A DNA stretch of 64,000 bases from Corythoichthys intestinalis. Lineage: Eukaryota > Chordata > Actinopteri > Syngnathiformes > Syngnathidae. Below, piece by piece: positions 1 through 11,533 of this stretch. Where the stretch lies: positions 53,565,001 through 53,629,000 of the forward strand of contig NC_080402.1 in the NCBI RefSeq assembly GCF_030265065.1. Direction: 5' to 3'. The notes under the pieces are model-generated. The model saw only the letters and a program-made list of their open reading frames with translations, was not told where the DNA came from and made no database searches. The translations under genes and the position numbers were made by a program. Every line of letters begins with the position of its first letter. Positions within the stretch are counted from its first letter, which is position 1.

Positions 1-261
1 TTATCAAAGGGTATTCGTTTCAAAATACACAAACAAAAGATCAATTTGTTTTGGTATAAATTTAGATTTTAATTATTAGTATTTAAAAAAAAAAAAAAAA
101 AAATCTATTCTGACCTCACAGCTTAACTCGTTGGCTGCTATTGATGGCAATAGACGTCCAATCCATTTTAACTGTTGAAATAGATTGGACCTCTATTGTG
201 ATCAATTGGTAATTTCATCAATTTCCCTCTATTACTAACAACCACAATGCATACTCTATGA

Positions 262-495
262 CAGCGGTCTCAAACCGACTCCACAAAGGGCCGCAGTGGG
301 TCCTGGTTTTTGTTCCAACAGATCCAGCACAAACAGTTCAACCAATGAGGTTTCTACTAACATAAGCAGCACCTGATTGCAATCAACTGATTACACTTGT
401 AAGAAACCAGATTGGTGAAAAGGTATTTGTCTCGTTTGGTTGGAATGAAATCCAGTACCCCCTGCGGCCCTTTGAGGACCGGTTTGAGACCACTG
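262..495. mobile_element. hAT-type MITE upstream of copy 1
   Basis: The 234 bp element has terminal inverted repeats, CAGCGGTCTCAAACCG at the left and its near complement CGGTTTGAGACCACTG at the right. It is flanked by a perfect 8 bp duplication, CTCTATGA, at 254-261 and 496-503. The 8 bp duplication and the CAG/CTG ends are typical of hAT elements. It has no coding capacity. The matching position upstream of copy 3 (about 46590-46610) is empty, so the insertion is younger than the duplication that separated copies 1 and 3. Confidence 0.88.
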
Positions 496-740
496 CTCTA
501 TGACCTTGTTCGGCAGTGAATGAGTTCAGTTAATGATAACTTTTGAATGGATGTCCACTGTAGTGCCACCTGTCCTGAAAGGGTCAAGAAAAAATAACTT
601 TTTATAGTTAATAGTTATGACTAATGATGACTAAATAAAAAGAAAAAAGGAAAATAAATAAAAGAAAGAAAAAACTTATGATTTGAAATGAATTGAAGTT
701 CTCAAGTGGGACGTCCAGAGGAGGTGGCGCCAAAACGGTA

Positions 741-780
741 TGACGTCACAAAGAGAGTAAATGGCCTTTGATGTCACGTG
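741..780 (+). promoter_or_regulatory. Proximal promoter block of copy 1
   Basis: A TGACGTCA octamer (741-748, consensus CRE/ATF site) is followed about 27 bp later by TGATGTCACGTGAG, which contains a CACGTG E-box (775-780). The block lies about 110 bp upstream of the exon 1 ATG and is conserved at the same spacing before copies 2 and 3, while sequence further upstream has diverged more. The motifs are seen directly. Their regulatory role is inference from conservation and consensus. Confidence 0.55.
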
Positions 781-1599
781 AGCATCTAACAGCATCCAAA
801 CGAGCAGGTGGGAATCGGTCAGATGCTGCATTCGAGCGCACGCGATTCATCGGAAGGCACGCGACTCATCTGGAAAGAACTTTTCTACCATGGAACACCT
901 CACGTCTTAACTTACTTCATTCGTTGAATGGCTGGGAGGTAAGTTTGATTAAACTTGTTTTATTTGCCATAACATTTTGCTTCGTGCTAAATTGTTGTGA
1001 ACATCACCGTGTAAATTAGCATTTTGGTCGTCGTTTGTTAAGAAGAATTTGGTACTTTTCAACAACTTAACGCTTTACAGCTAACATTTAGCAAACTTTT
1101 AACTGTCATTCAGATTTGCCGAGTCAAAAATAACACTTGGAATATCGCGTCGCGTTAAATCGTTTGCACCCTTACTACATTTTAGAATTTAATATGACAA
1201 GCGTGGGGGATCATTAGTCCTCGCTTTTTCCTCTTTCGATGCACCGCGGTTGTCCGCTTCAGTTCAAATTTAAGGTGAGGTTAACATTTATATTACCGTT
1301 ATCTCGAGACATTTGTTCAATTCAAACATTTTTTCACATTAAAGTAGGCAATAAAATGTGCGAATAGGCTGCCACCTAATCAGGATTTTTGGACCGCAAT
1401 CCTGCGTTAAAAAAAAAAAAAAAGAAAAGAAAACTGCGAAATCCTGAAAAGACCTCTCCTATTTTATGAAAAGCGTTTTGTGGTTTTGCCTTTCACCAGA
1501 TGCCACATGAATGGGTGTAGATGAAGTTAATATTATTTTAAGTAAATATATAATCATCTGACTCATAGTTTTACAGTTGGGAAGAGGTGCCCACCTTGG

Positions 1600-2184
1600 C
1601 AGAGGTGGGTAGAGTAGCCAAAAATTGTACTCAAGTAAGAGTAGCGTTACTTCAAAATAATATTACTCAAGTAAAAGTAGCAGTCGTTTGTTGAAAAAAA
1701 AACTCAAGTAAAGCGTAACCTTGTGAGTAACTGCTTACATTTTTTTGTTTATTTTTTTTAAAACAATGTTATGTTTTCCTGAGCACAGTTATCTATAAGA
1801 ACTGTTGTTATAAATGCCGACGAGTGAAAAAAAAAAAATGCATAAATGAAGCATTATTCATCCAAAGAGCATAAGGGTCCTTTGGTGGAGAAAATAGTTC
1901 CTCGTTGGAATTGTGAGCTGTTCCTTCAAAATTATGATTATGAAAATGAAAAGACTCAATATTGTGGTCAATCGGTGTCAAAAAAAAACTAGGAAAGAGG
2001 TTAAAGTCAGCACTTTCGAGTCATGTTGACTTTTGTGTAGCCCAAAGTATCGGAGTAAGAGTAGCTATTTTCTTCACATATCTAGTCAAGTAAAAAGTAT
2101 ACTTCTCTTTGAAGTACATTTTTCTCAAAAAGTTACTCAAGTAAATGTAACGCAGTGCATGTAATGCGTTACTACCCACTTTTG
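1600..2184. mobile_element. hAT-type element in intron 1 of copy 1
   Basis: The left end is CAGAGGTGGGTAG and the right end is the imperfect complement CTACCCACTTTTG. The interior is full of the motif ACTCAAGTAAAAGTA, a repeat I associate with teleost genomes. The flanks carry an 8 bp duplication close to ATCATTGG, degraded on the left here but clear at copy 2. It sits at the same intron position as 23608-24454 and the remnant ending at 48248, so the insertion predates the tandem duplications. Confidence 0.8.
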
Positions 2185-4589
2185 ATCATTGGTTGCTCAT
2201 CCATGTTTTTGTCAGCAGAATACATTCCAGAGCTTACTGCTGGTTCACCAGAAGGCAAAGGCTCTGCAATAGGGAAGACCACTTCTCAAGACATGGACTG
2301 GAAAAGAGACAAAGCTGAGGATACGACAACTAACTGGCTGCAGCACTTGCCCAAAACACATGGCAAACGCAAAGTGGTCATCGCCTCTCTGGCTTTCCAG
2401 AAGACCTGGGCACAGGTAAGTTGATGGTTTTGGAAGGGTCTCCCCACTTAAAATGCTTGGTTCATTCAAACTATATTCACGTGATATTCACAATCATACT
2501 TATTGTCAACTTGCAGGTATGTTGTCTGCTGGAAAGACTGGAGGAGGAGTACAAGAGGATGGAGGACTGGTGCTGCGCAACAGGCAAGCCTGACTCCAGC
2601 GCTCAGATGGTTCTTGTGACTTCCATGATCAGGAAACACCTGGAACAGAAGGAATTCTTCCTCAAGGTTAATTCACACCATTAATTATGGAAGCAGAGTT
2701 CATACAATGTTACATGTCTAATCTTCCGTAATTGTGTTTTTTGTCATTCAGGCCTGTGTTAACAAAGGGAATCGCAGATATCTTCTACCAGTACATAGAG
2801 AGGAACGGCTCGACAATGGGAAGGCTGGGTCACGACCAAGAAGAGCATGTTGCAGGTCAGTTTGGAGGATAACATTTACCTATCTATAAATAGCTCGAAA
2901 GAGCACTCAAAGTTGATGGGCGAGGCTGAAACACCTGATATTCATAGTTTGATCTTTTTGCATTTTGCATAATCGGCAATTTACATTTAATTGTAATGGA
3001 CGCTGTAGGGGAGAGGACTAAGGCGGTGGGAGAAGCAAAAAGTGAGTTAAAAAGCACCCAAAATATTTTTAGAACTACAAATGAAACCTAACATTTTTTT
3101 AACATCGCCGAACTAAATGGACCAGAAGTACAAATCGGTACAAAAAGAAATTATAGTAATTTGTCACTAGTTGCTTTTGACAGAAGAAAAGTCGCCAGGT
3201 TTAGCGAGAAAATTGCCATGTTGGCAACACTGAGTACTTTAAATCTCACTTACACTTTAATAACTTTATGTTAACGCTCAAACAGCTTGCCAAAGGCTTA
3301 CAGTATATTAGCTGAATTTTACAGTCATGATTTAAATAGAACATTTTGCATCTGTATAATATTTTCCCAACAGGTGGGTGTTTTTTTCTTTTTACAGGCA
3401 TCCTGAATGATTTGTATGAGAGAGAGAACCGTCTCCTCTGTTTATGGAATGTCAGAAAGCAGCAAATGGACCAGTGTCTGCAGTATTTGTCGTTTGAACG
3501 CCGTGCCACAAAGTTGACTGAGTTAGAAATCATAGTCTTAAACAGCCAACTTTATCTGACTTGACCAAAAACATAACAAGTTTTTGTCTTTAGGCCCAAG
3601 AGCGAATTCAAGATATGGGAGAGCTTTACCTGTCGATGCACTACTCCACCGGCTCAGGCATCGGCTTCAAGCAGGAGCTGCTGAAGGAGAAAGAAAACCT
3701 TAACATCATCAGCAAGGTAGGTTCCGCATCACACCCTCATCTAAATGTTTGAATGCAAGCATTCAAAAATGATCTTATTGACTCCTCCACAGCAAATTGA
3801 AGAATGCGCTCAGCAGGCATGAAAATGGGTCAGGGGTTAAAAAGGTGAGAAGGGTGTGGAGGAAATATGTTCCAGTACACTGTACACCCCAACAAAATAT
3901 TGAGCTCTGTCAAACCCACACTGTGTTTCAGCAGGGCCATGCAGAGACCGGTGGAGGGGCGGGTGCTCGTAGATCAAAAGGGGCACATGAACAAGTATTT
4001 AATACACCTTAAAACAACATAACTTCAATTTTAACCAGCTTTAGATAATAACTGACATACTTTAATTGGGAGGGGGCAACAGTGAATAGAAATCAAAACT
4101 GTCATCAACACTTTCTGGCTGTGACTCAGTCAGTCCGCCTCTTTTCTTCCTTCAACCTCTGCATCAAAACTTCCTTCCTCAACTTGTTCATCTGAGAACA
4201 AACCACATCAGATGGTCAATGAGCCACCAACAGCAGTTTTCTTAAAACTATTATTTCATTAATATCCATACTTAACAACTCTAGCACCTAATGATTAATA
4301 AAGCAATGACATAAAAATCTTATAGAAAAATAACATTGTAATTGTGTTTATAATTGTATTTAATACCCGACTATCCTTGCAAACTTGTTCTTACCAGGTC
4401 TGCTATTCACCCAGCTGATGAGGTATCCACTGCCTTTAGCAGCCTCATCTAACTCCTTTTCTTATCCCTCAGTCTCCCTTCCCTACGACGCATGTCTATG
4501 TAATGAAATATAAATATTAAAAAAAAAAAAAAAAAAAAACAGACTCCCCGGTGGCTTTTAGTTTTAAAGCTTTCTTAATTTCTTTCTCT

Positions 4590-4900
4590 CTCAATAACGA
4601 TGGAGGTAGATTTGTGTTTTTATTATTCAATCAAAAAACAAAGTTACTTCTATCAAAAACAAAGTTGCTTCAATCAAAATACAGTACATACTTTTAATCC
4701 CCAGAAAGTCACTTCAATAAAAAAAATTGTTTTTGATTGCAAAAATAAATTTGAGACAAAAAAAGCATTTGAAAACTATTTTTCTTGATTGAAACAAATT
4801 TTTCCATTGAAGTAATGTTTTGTGTTTGGGCCACATTTTGGCTAGGACATTTGTGTCTTTATTATTCAATCAAATAAGTTGATTCAAACAAAAAAATATA
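4590..4900 (+). repeat. AT-rich repeat with ATTCAATCAAA motif, plus orientation
   Basis: The stretch repeats phrases such as TTATTATTCAATCAAA and AAAGTTGCTTCAATCAAA. The same family occurs in reverse orientation at 18560-18970, sharing the phrase AGGTAGATTTGTG next to the repeat. Here it lies inside the transposon that splits exon 7 of copy 1; there it lies inside a hAT element. It is probably an independent dispersed repeat. No coding potential is seen. Confidence 0.5.
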
Positions 4901-5204
4901 TATAAAAAGAAAAACTTTGCACATGTGTCAATCACCGTTTACCAAAGCCTGAGAGGGTTTGAGTAGACTCACTATGAAGCATTTAATCAAGCCAAGCATT
5001 TTCTTACTACTTTATTCTTGTTTAAAAATAATTCGGTGGGGCAGTAACATGTTTAAAACATCATAATTCTTACATTTTGAAGTGCATGAAAACCATTTAT
5101 AAATGATACTCTGGTGAAAAAAGTGAAAAAAACATGTCATATATATATATATATCTTCAATGTAAAATCTGAATAAATGCATTGAACACGCACAAAAAAA
5201 TGGG

Positions 5205-5283
5205 GGGGGGCGCTACTTCGCGGTTTTCACGTATTGCGGCGGGTTCCGGTCCCCATTAACCGCGAAAAACGAGGGATCCCTGT
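5205..5283 (-). mobile_element. Pogo/Tigger-like terminal fragment
   Basis: The phrases TTCGCGGTTTTCACGTATTG and AACCGCGAAAAACGAGGGAT, followed by CCCTGTA, resemble the ends of Tigger/pogo-type elements of the Tc1/mariner superfamily as I recall them. Only one end is visible. The matching inverted end was not found nearby, so this is scored as a fragment inside the larger 3814-6054 insertion. Confidence 0.45.
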
Positions 5284-6201
5284 ATTTCTGAAAAGCTTTA
5301 AGAAGCAGGACTCATTCCCACCACTCGTCGGGCCGGTGTTGTGCCGACACCGGCCGTCAGCTCAAATCCAAGCCGAAAATAACGCGTCTCTGGCGGACGA
5401 CGTTAGCGATGTGAGGCGCCCCCTCCATCCGAGAGCATGCCGCTTAATTTGACTCAACAGTGTGTTTCTTCGTTTATATTACCGCTAAATACACAACCTT
5501 GATGCCAATTTAACGGGAGCTATTTTTTTTCATGGGAGATTTGGCTAGCTCTGGCAGTGTTCAACGCAAGCTGCAACGAATGGCAGTAACTTTTTTATAT
5601 CGCAAAATGTGAAAACGATTGAAACCATTACTCACCAAATTCAATCTGCTGGCAAATACAGGCAAGTGTGTATGCTGCGCTCTGGTCTGCCCCGGTGTGG
5701 ATAAGGCCTGCTTTTTGTTTTCGCAGCTTTGCAATGCAACCAAAGGCTCTCCGAGCACTCCATTTACAGTAAGGAGTGCGCGCGTTTGGAATAATGGAAC
5801 GCAGCTTGGGCCGATGATTGGTTCTCGTCAGGGAAGCATCTAGAAGGATTTGCTGACTGTGTTCTTAAGTGCTCAGTTTACGTACTAAGTTAATCACATG
5901 ATGATAATAATAATAATAATTAAATAAAACCTCCCGACCCCCCCCCCCTCCTCCCAAAAAGAATTTCTCCTCGGATCTACGCAATTCACGTAGGTCGCCC
6001 TTTTTTACTTCAAAACGGCGAATTTCGCCGAAAGGTGAGAGATTTTCATGCATGGTTCAGATTCTCATCCAACTGGCAGACGGATACTCCGCCAAAGGTC
6101 ACAGCCATGCCGGCAAGATCCAAAAATGTGTTTCGGCAGTTGACCGGTGCTACCGGGATTTGAACCGGCGAATGGAAAAGTACCGCTGCAGCTTGGAGAA
6201 A

Positions 6202-7198
6202 GTAAGTCTAATTTGACAATGATACCGGCGATGAGTTTGAGGGTTTCCAAACTATCATGTCTATCACTGTCAATGGCAGTGAATGAGTTCAGAGATACTA
6301 GCAAAAAATAATAGGGATATTGCAACAAATAAATTTATAGTTGTACTCAGAAAATTCGAATATCCTAAAAAAGGTTATTGTAGTTCTGCCATTCAACTTA
6401 AAAGGTGAATTTGACATTTTAAATGAATGAATAAAATGCAAATGATAATATTTCTGGCTCAATAAAAAATTTCTTCCATGTTAAGTTTCCAAAATTAAAC
6501 AACTTTCACTTGATGTTCTAATTTTAACAGGTGCTACTGTATATTTACACACCTGAGACAAACTTTGTATAACCTGCTATCTCCATCTAGTGTTGATGCT
6601 GATGAGTGCAACAGAATACAGGCTAGGCAATAAATGCAAATATGTATAAATATATATGCAATAATCTTATTGTAACATGTATTTGTTACATATTTTGATG
6701 CATTTTCATCCATTTAAAAAGATTTATGTCTGAATTTTAGGGGGCTTGGAACAAATTAGGGCACTTACATTTACAAACAACGTGTCTCTACTTACAGACG
6801 CAGAACCAATGATTTTTTTAAAGTAGCGGTACCACTACATTGACAACTCTAATCCATAATGCAGCAATAAAAAATGTTCAGAAAATAAGATAATATTTGT
6901 ATAGTGAAGAATCTTTGACAAATTATTGAAAGAATGTAAAATAAAGAAAAAAATAAGAATACAAGGATAAATGAGAGAAACAAGGGAGAAGCTTTTATTA
7001 CTATTTAAATATTATAATAAAATATTAATAAAAACTAAACTGGGCAGTTGGCCCACGGGCCATAGTTTGGACACCGCTAATATAAATAAAAGTGTCTTGA
7101 CTGACTGAACTGTTAGAACTTCTAAGACTGCAAAAATCATACAAAAAATTACAAACTCAAAACAATAACTTACTCTCTATTTTTCGGTCTTTTTCTAG
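6202..7198. other. Intron 7 of copy 1, no gene
   Basis: The sequence aligns discontinuously with intron 7 of copies 2 and 3, including shared phrases such as GACGCAGAACCAATGATTTT and TTGGACACCGCTAAT. It is AT-rich and has no supported coding region. The copia and hAT insertions present in intron 7 of copy 2 are absent here. Confidence 0.7.
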
Positions 7199-7705
7199 TT
7201 GACCGTCGCTGAGCACTCTGCTGCCCATTACCCCAGGGAGAAGCGTGAAGGTAACGGTAAGTTAACCCTTGAGAGTCGAAGGACGCGCCGGCGTGTCCTC
7301 AGCGCACGTCGTCTTTGAAGCGCCCTCACGTTTTAATTACGTCACCCACATGCCGTTGGTTGGTCTCGTTTTAAAGTGCGGAAGTGCGGTTTACTCTCGT
7401 TATTATTTGAAGTCAATCGACCAACTAAAACGTGAGATATTGTCATTTAAGTGTTGTAGTTTTATTGTCCTCTCAAAACAACATTAAAACGCTGCATGGA
7501 TCATTTGTTTATGTCTATATTTCCATCATTTCTTGTCCTTTTTTAAAACGGAAGCTCCATGAAAAAAACACAAATCAAACGAACCCTTTCGAAGTCACAG
7601 TGGAAGCACAAAATGCGTTTTTTGTTTTTTTTATAAATATAACTACCGTGCGAGGTTCCACCGAACGAGAGGGAGGAGTGTTCTGAAGCAGCGAGGTGGT
7701 GAGCG

Positions 7706-7905
7706 ATGGCCGTTTGGATCGAGCAGCGACTTTGTGTGACTTGGAGAATGAACGGAAAACTAAATTTAGCGCAAGCAATTGTGCTTTTTGATCAACTTGA
7801 GGAAGAGGATGGTCCAAATTCGTCATCATCGTCTTCTTCGGAAGAGTCCTCGAGTGAAGATAGTGACGGATTTGAACACGTGGGTGACGCCATCGACGAG
7901 CAGAG
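7706..7905 (+). CDS. First exon of a piggyBac-like transposase (partial)
   Basis: The reading frame opens with ATG, encodes about 66 residues and runs into a good donor (CAGAG then GTAAG at 7906). The N-terminal part resembles the short helical start of piggyBac-derived proteins. It is followed by a long acidic serine-rich stretch (Ser/Glu/Asp, residues about 36-58), a common feature of this family's N-terminus. No catalytic domain follows, so the fragment has no expected transposase activity. Assignment to piggyBac rests mainly on the TTAA-flanked element that contains it. Confidence 0.5.
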
Positions 7906-9408
7906 GTAAGCCAACTCACTTTTTTTTTTTTTTATGCTGAAAAAGTTTCTTTTGAAAGTTTCTTTTGATATTGCAAGACAAAGTTAATTTTGATGCAATA
8001 TAAGTGTGTGTTTGTGTATATAATAATGAAATGTGCATATCAGATCAAAGTCGTATGTGCACTATGTGTATCCCAGGCAGGAATTTATAATTTGTGGTGT
8101 TCTTCTTTCTATATGAAGATTAGGGATGATTCTTTCTATTGTCATACATATAGATTTCCATTATTATTTATTGCTGTATATATTTTTATTTTATACTTTA
8201 TTATTTTCATAAATACTGACTTTTTTCATTTACATTTATAGTAACAATGAAAGTAAAGTGAAATGAAAATGGAAGTGTGGGCTGTGTGATGTAGCCCTGT
8301 GTCTAATTCCAGGACGAAACTGCTTTTCGGAGTGGCATGCCTGAAAATTTTTAAAACTTGTTTATTGTAAATATTTTTGAAAATACTTTTTTCCCCAATG
8401 TTATATACCCCCCCCCCCCCCCACACACACACACACAATCAGTCTTCTCAATTTGTGTATATAAATGAGTGTTCAAGAAGCTTGATTGTGTGTACGTAGT
8501 TTTCATCAGGTGATGGGCCGCAATACCTAAACTCATAAAGAGATGGCCTCTAAACACTTTTTGTGTTAGATGGTATATATTTTTTCACTGTTCTTCACTG
8601 TTTGGTCTGCTGTATATAACCTGTTTTGACTTGAGCATGTATAAAGGCAAAAAACGCCTATGGCTATACCTGTTGTTTATGTTGAATTGTCAAATATAAG
8701 ACTATTTATTCTGAAATTTTTTTGGTTGAATGTTCATCCTAACATGTTGAATAAATATTACAAAGTTTCGAAACGGTTCGTTACGCATGTTTGGTTGTCA
8801 ATTGGACATCAATATTAAAAATTTTGACAAAACGATTTTGGAATATTTGGTCTTTTTGGGCCCAAAATGATGATTTATAATTGGTCAGTGAAGGAAACAA
8901 CAGTTTGGACATGAAGTTCAAGGTGTCACAAAAAAAGGGACCAAACCAGGCCATCGTAAACAATTCTTTCTTTGAAATATAAAGGCAACTTCAAAGGCAT
9001 GCAAAATCAGACAAAATAGGCCCAGACCTTAAAGGGAAATCCGGATTTTTTGACATCAGGCTTAATCATCGAGTTAGGGGGGGGGTTAATTAGTCAGTGG
9101 AGTAGATTTCAAAATATTACGTAGCGTTAGTTAGTCTTTTATTATTTTTCAGGGCTCTGGAGTGGCTATGCTAATGCAAGTCAATGTGCCCAATTAGCAT
9201 ACCAATAAAAAAAAAACATGCACGCAGGAGAATCACCGATGACGCATGCAATCAGTAGTGTTGGCTATGTTTTCAGGATAAAGTTATTAAAACTTACCAT
9301 TGCATGTCTATAACTGCAGTATGAAGAGCAACATTAGTAATTCAGTTGCTTTGCAGAGAAGAGCGCCGGGCACTCAGGGCGGAGGGATATCACGTTGGTC
9401 TTCTCACC

Positions 9409-9447
<39 letters not shown>

Positions 9448-9884
9448 TGGCGACGCAGCTTCCCGACACGAGTTTTCATGAACTCAATATATCGCTGCAT
9501 AGTGACGATGAAAAAGCATTTCGATGCATAAGCGAACACGAAGACTTTTTACCACTTATCAACAAAGGTGTTCTAGAAAACTTTTTTCTTCGTTGACAAG
9601 ATCAACTGAAAGAAAAAAACAAGGCCAGCAGGCCCAAATGGACAGCTATCAATGAGGTAAGTGAATTCCTGCATGCCTTATTTTGCCGCTGGACGAATAT
9701 TCGTAATGGTCTCATAATAAAACTACCTATGGTATACTCTAAGCTTCATTCTACTTCAGGTAAGCAGCTATATCATCTCAACTGTAATGCATTGTGAGCG
9801 TAAAAGCATGATGTCATTACCAAAAGCGGTAGCTGTATGGCAATTATTTACGAGAACGTGCCTAAATCATCACGGGATATGTCA

Positions 9885-10100
9885 AAAATGAAAAACATTA
9901 TAAAACCCTGACATAGGCAAATGTGTTGAACATAACTTCAAGTATCATTTCATGTATTACAAGTGCTGGTGATAGGCACCTTTGAGCACTTGAAGTTACG
10001 TAACTTGCGGACTATAAGTCGCTTCTTTTTTCCCCTCATTTTGAATCCTGCTGCTTGTAGTCAAGTGCTGCTTATTTGTTGGGTATATTTAAAATGTATA
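9885..10100 (+). repeat. Left arm of a second inverted repeat inside the Kolobok-like element
   Basis: This arm and 14670-14880 are inverted copies, sharing phrases such as GCAAATGTGTTGAACATAAC and GCTTATTTGTTGGGT. The arms lie inside the outer termini of the Kolobok-like element. They could be the ends of a further nested element or subterminal repeats of the host element. No target duplication was resolved. Confidence 0.6.
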
Positions 10101-10351
10101 TTGCTAAATAATCTAGAGTTCTGTTACTTTTTTTATATACTGTTGATCTACAACATGATGATTTTGGAACTTTCTTGTTGAATCACCCTCTATTATGGTT
10201 TTGTTTTAGGCAACTCTGATTGGTAGCATATAGACCCTACTCACCTACGTCACAAAATGGGCGTGTCGCTGTTTCCGGCCGCCATATTGTACCTCTTTTT
10301 CAGACCTATTCCCATTGTTTTCTATTAGTCGAGCAAGTTATAGAGCAATTC

Positions 10352-10641
10352 ATGGAAGCCCCGGTGTTATCTGACGCTGTAAACTCATTGGATCCGTTGC
10401 ATAAAAGGCGTTACGTGGAAAAGCTTCAGTTTATCCATTCGCCAGATCCGTATTTGATGCCTAAATCGATGTTTTTCGACCCGCTGGCTTCGCCTGACAT
10501 CTGATACCCACACAAAATCAGCCTATTCTCACGAAAGTTTGAAAAACTTTAAGAGCTTGGAGGCTTATAAATGCTACGTTGCTGGTTAGGTGAAACACGT
10601 CCTCGTACACGAAAATTCGGCAGGAATCTTGTGCTCGGAAG
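10352..10641 (+). pseudogene. First exon of YqaJ/SWIM-type ISL2EU protein, copy A (decayed)
   Basis: The ATG opens a frame beginning MEAPVLSDAVNSLD that aligns with the intact exon at 38583-38903. After about 44 residues it differs by a deletion around the SPDI segment, which shifts the frame. Downstream sequence still matches the SLEAYK and GWVKHV parts of the intact copy. The exon ends at a GTGAG donor (10642). It is a remnant of the element's second protein, not a host gene. Confidence 0.6.
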
Positions 10642-10872
10642 GTGAGTTACGAAATTTTCAATTGAAAATCTTTTGTTCTTGCTAACATCCACTGTCAAGT
10701 CTAATGTATTTCATGTCATTTGTCAATGGAGCTAGGGCTTTTAATGTTTATATGGTTTAGCGATAGCACTAACTACATACATACGTGTATGTTGTCGGCG
10801 ATTAGCCTAGCAATGATCTTAATTGTGGTTGTCAGCCCGAAACCCTCTAAATATATATTAAATGCATCTTAC

Positions 10873-11050
10873 CAGATACAAAATGACTACTACATAATCT
10901 GTGGTAGTCGTTTGGAGCCCAGTTGTCTCGTCGAATTGCAGCAGTCAATCGCGGCCTCCTCTTCGTGTCTCTCGGAATACGGTAAAAATTCAAGTCTCTC
11001 CGTCTATCTTCTCTGTTTTTGCAACCGACCGCCACACACGACTTCACCAT
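10873..11050 (-). CDS. THAP-domain first exon, ISL2EU-like copy A
   Basis: On the minus strand the ATG opens MVKSCVAVGCKNRED, with the paired cysteines of a THAP zinc finger (C-x4-C), and ends with CSSHF (C-x2-H). These four ligands make the C2CH pattern of a THAP DNA-binding domain of about 60 residues. The exon stops at a GT donor on the minus strand (10871-10872). The rest of the protein is missing in this short element. In ISL2EU and P-like transposons this domain binds the transposon ends. Confidence 0.72.
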
Positions 11051-11533
11051 TTTGAGTATTAATGTTGACGAGCAGTAAAACGTGCAATAATAGGAAGAAT
11101 TTACGAAGCGCTAATGCATTTCTATGGCGAGTATGCGGACATCATGGCGCGGGGGCGTGGCTGTGACATCACGTGAGTAGGGTCTATAGGGTTGTTCTTG
11201 AGTGGGCGTTGAAAGGCGAACATCTGGGAAGAGGCCAGTGACGTGTTCTTCCATCGTGTGTCGTCTCCTGCATCCGTGAGAAGTACCCTTCTGTCAGTGA
11301 GAACTACAATGGTTTTAGGGAAGCTGAAGATGCTATGCAATTTTTCTAAGTACGACTTACCTACATACCTTTTCATACCATTTCCTCCATACCCAGAAAC
11401 TTTTTATCTTTTAAACCTTCACATTTCACAAATTATACAATATGTGTGTTTTTTTTTTATTGTCGTTCATTCAAAAATATCTACATTATAAAATATCTAT
11501 TTTTAAAAAAAAAAAAGGAAAATGTCTGCCTAC

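Larger units (their letters stand above)
3814..6054. mobile_element. 2.2 kb DNA transposon splitting exon 7 of copy 1
   Basis: Exon 7 coding sequence stops at about 3813 and resumes at 6055, as shown by alignment to the uninterrupted exon 7 of copies 2 and 3. The inserted DNA has short inverted ends (CAGGCATGAAAAT at the left, ATTTTCATGCATG at the right). It is flanked by GCTCAG and GTTCAG, consistent with a 6 bp target duplication carrying one change. No transposase was recognised inside, so it is probably non-autonomous or composite. The superfamily is uncertain. The boundaries are good to a few bases. Confidence 0.72.
10231..11186. mobile_element. ISL2EU-like mini-element, copy A
   Basis: The ends are TAGACCCTACTCAC (left) and GTGAGTAGGGTCTA (right), flanked by TA on both sides. 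Inside are two convergent first exons: a plus-strand exon at 10352-10641 and a minus-strand THAP exon at 10873-11050. Less than 250 bp separates them, so the bodies of both genes are missing. The pairing of a THAP-containing protein with a second YqaJ/SWIM-type protein fits what I recall of ISL2EU elements. Two further copies of this architecture lie at 37012-39622. Confidence 0.65.

Noticed and set aside
5865-6053. Minus-strand frame with poly-Gly/Tyr
   Set aside because: It is produced by C-run and TAA-repeat low-complexity DNA at the right end of the exon 7 insertion.
7706-7905. Acidic Ser-rich 66-residue frame as a host gene
   Set aside because: It lies inside a TTAA-bounded element, ends at a donor and has no further exons, so a transposon first exon is the better reading.
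9300-9596. Frame with a long poly-Phe run
   Set aside because: The run is a poly-T tract. The flanking residues match nothing I know, and it lies just inside a transposon terminus.
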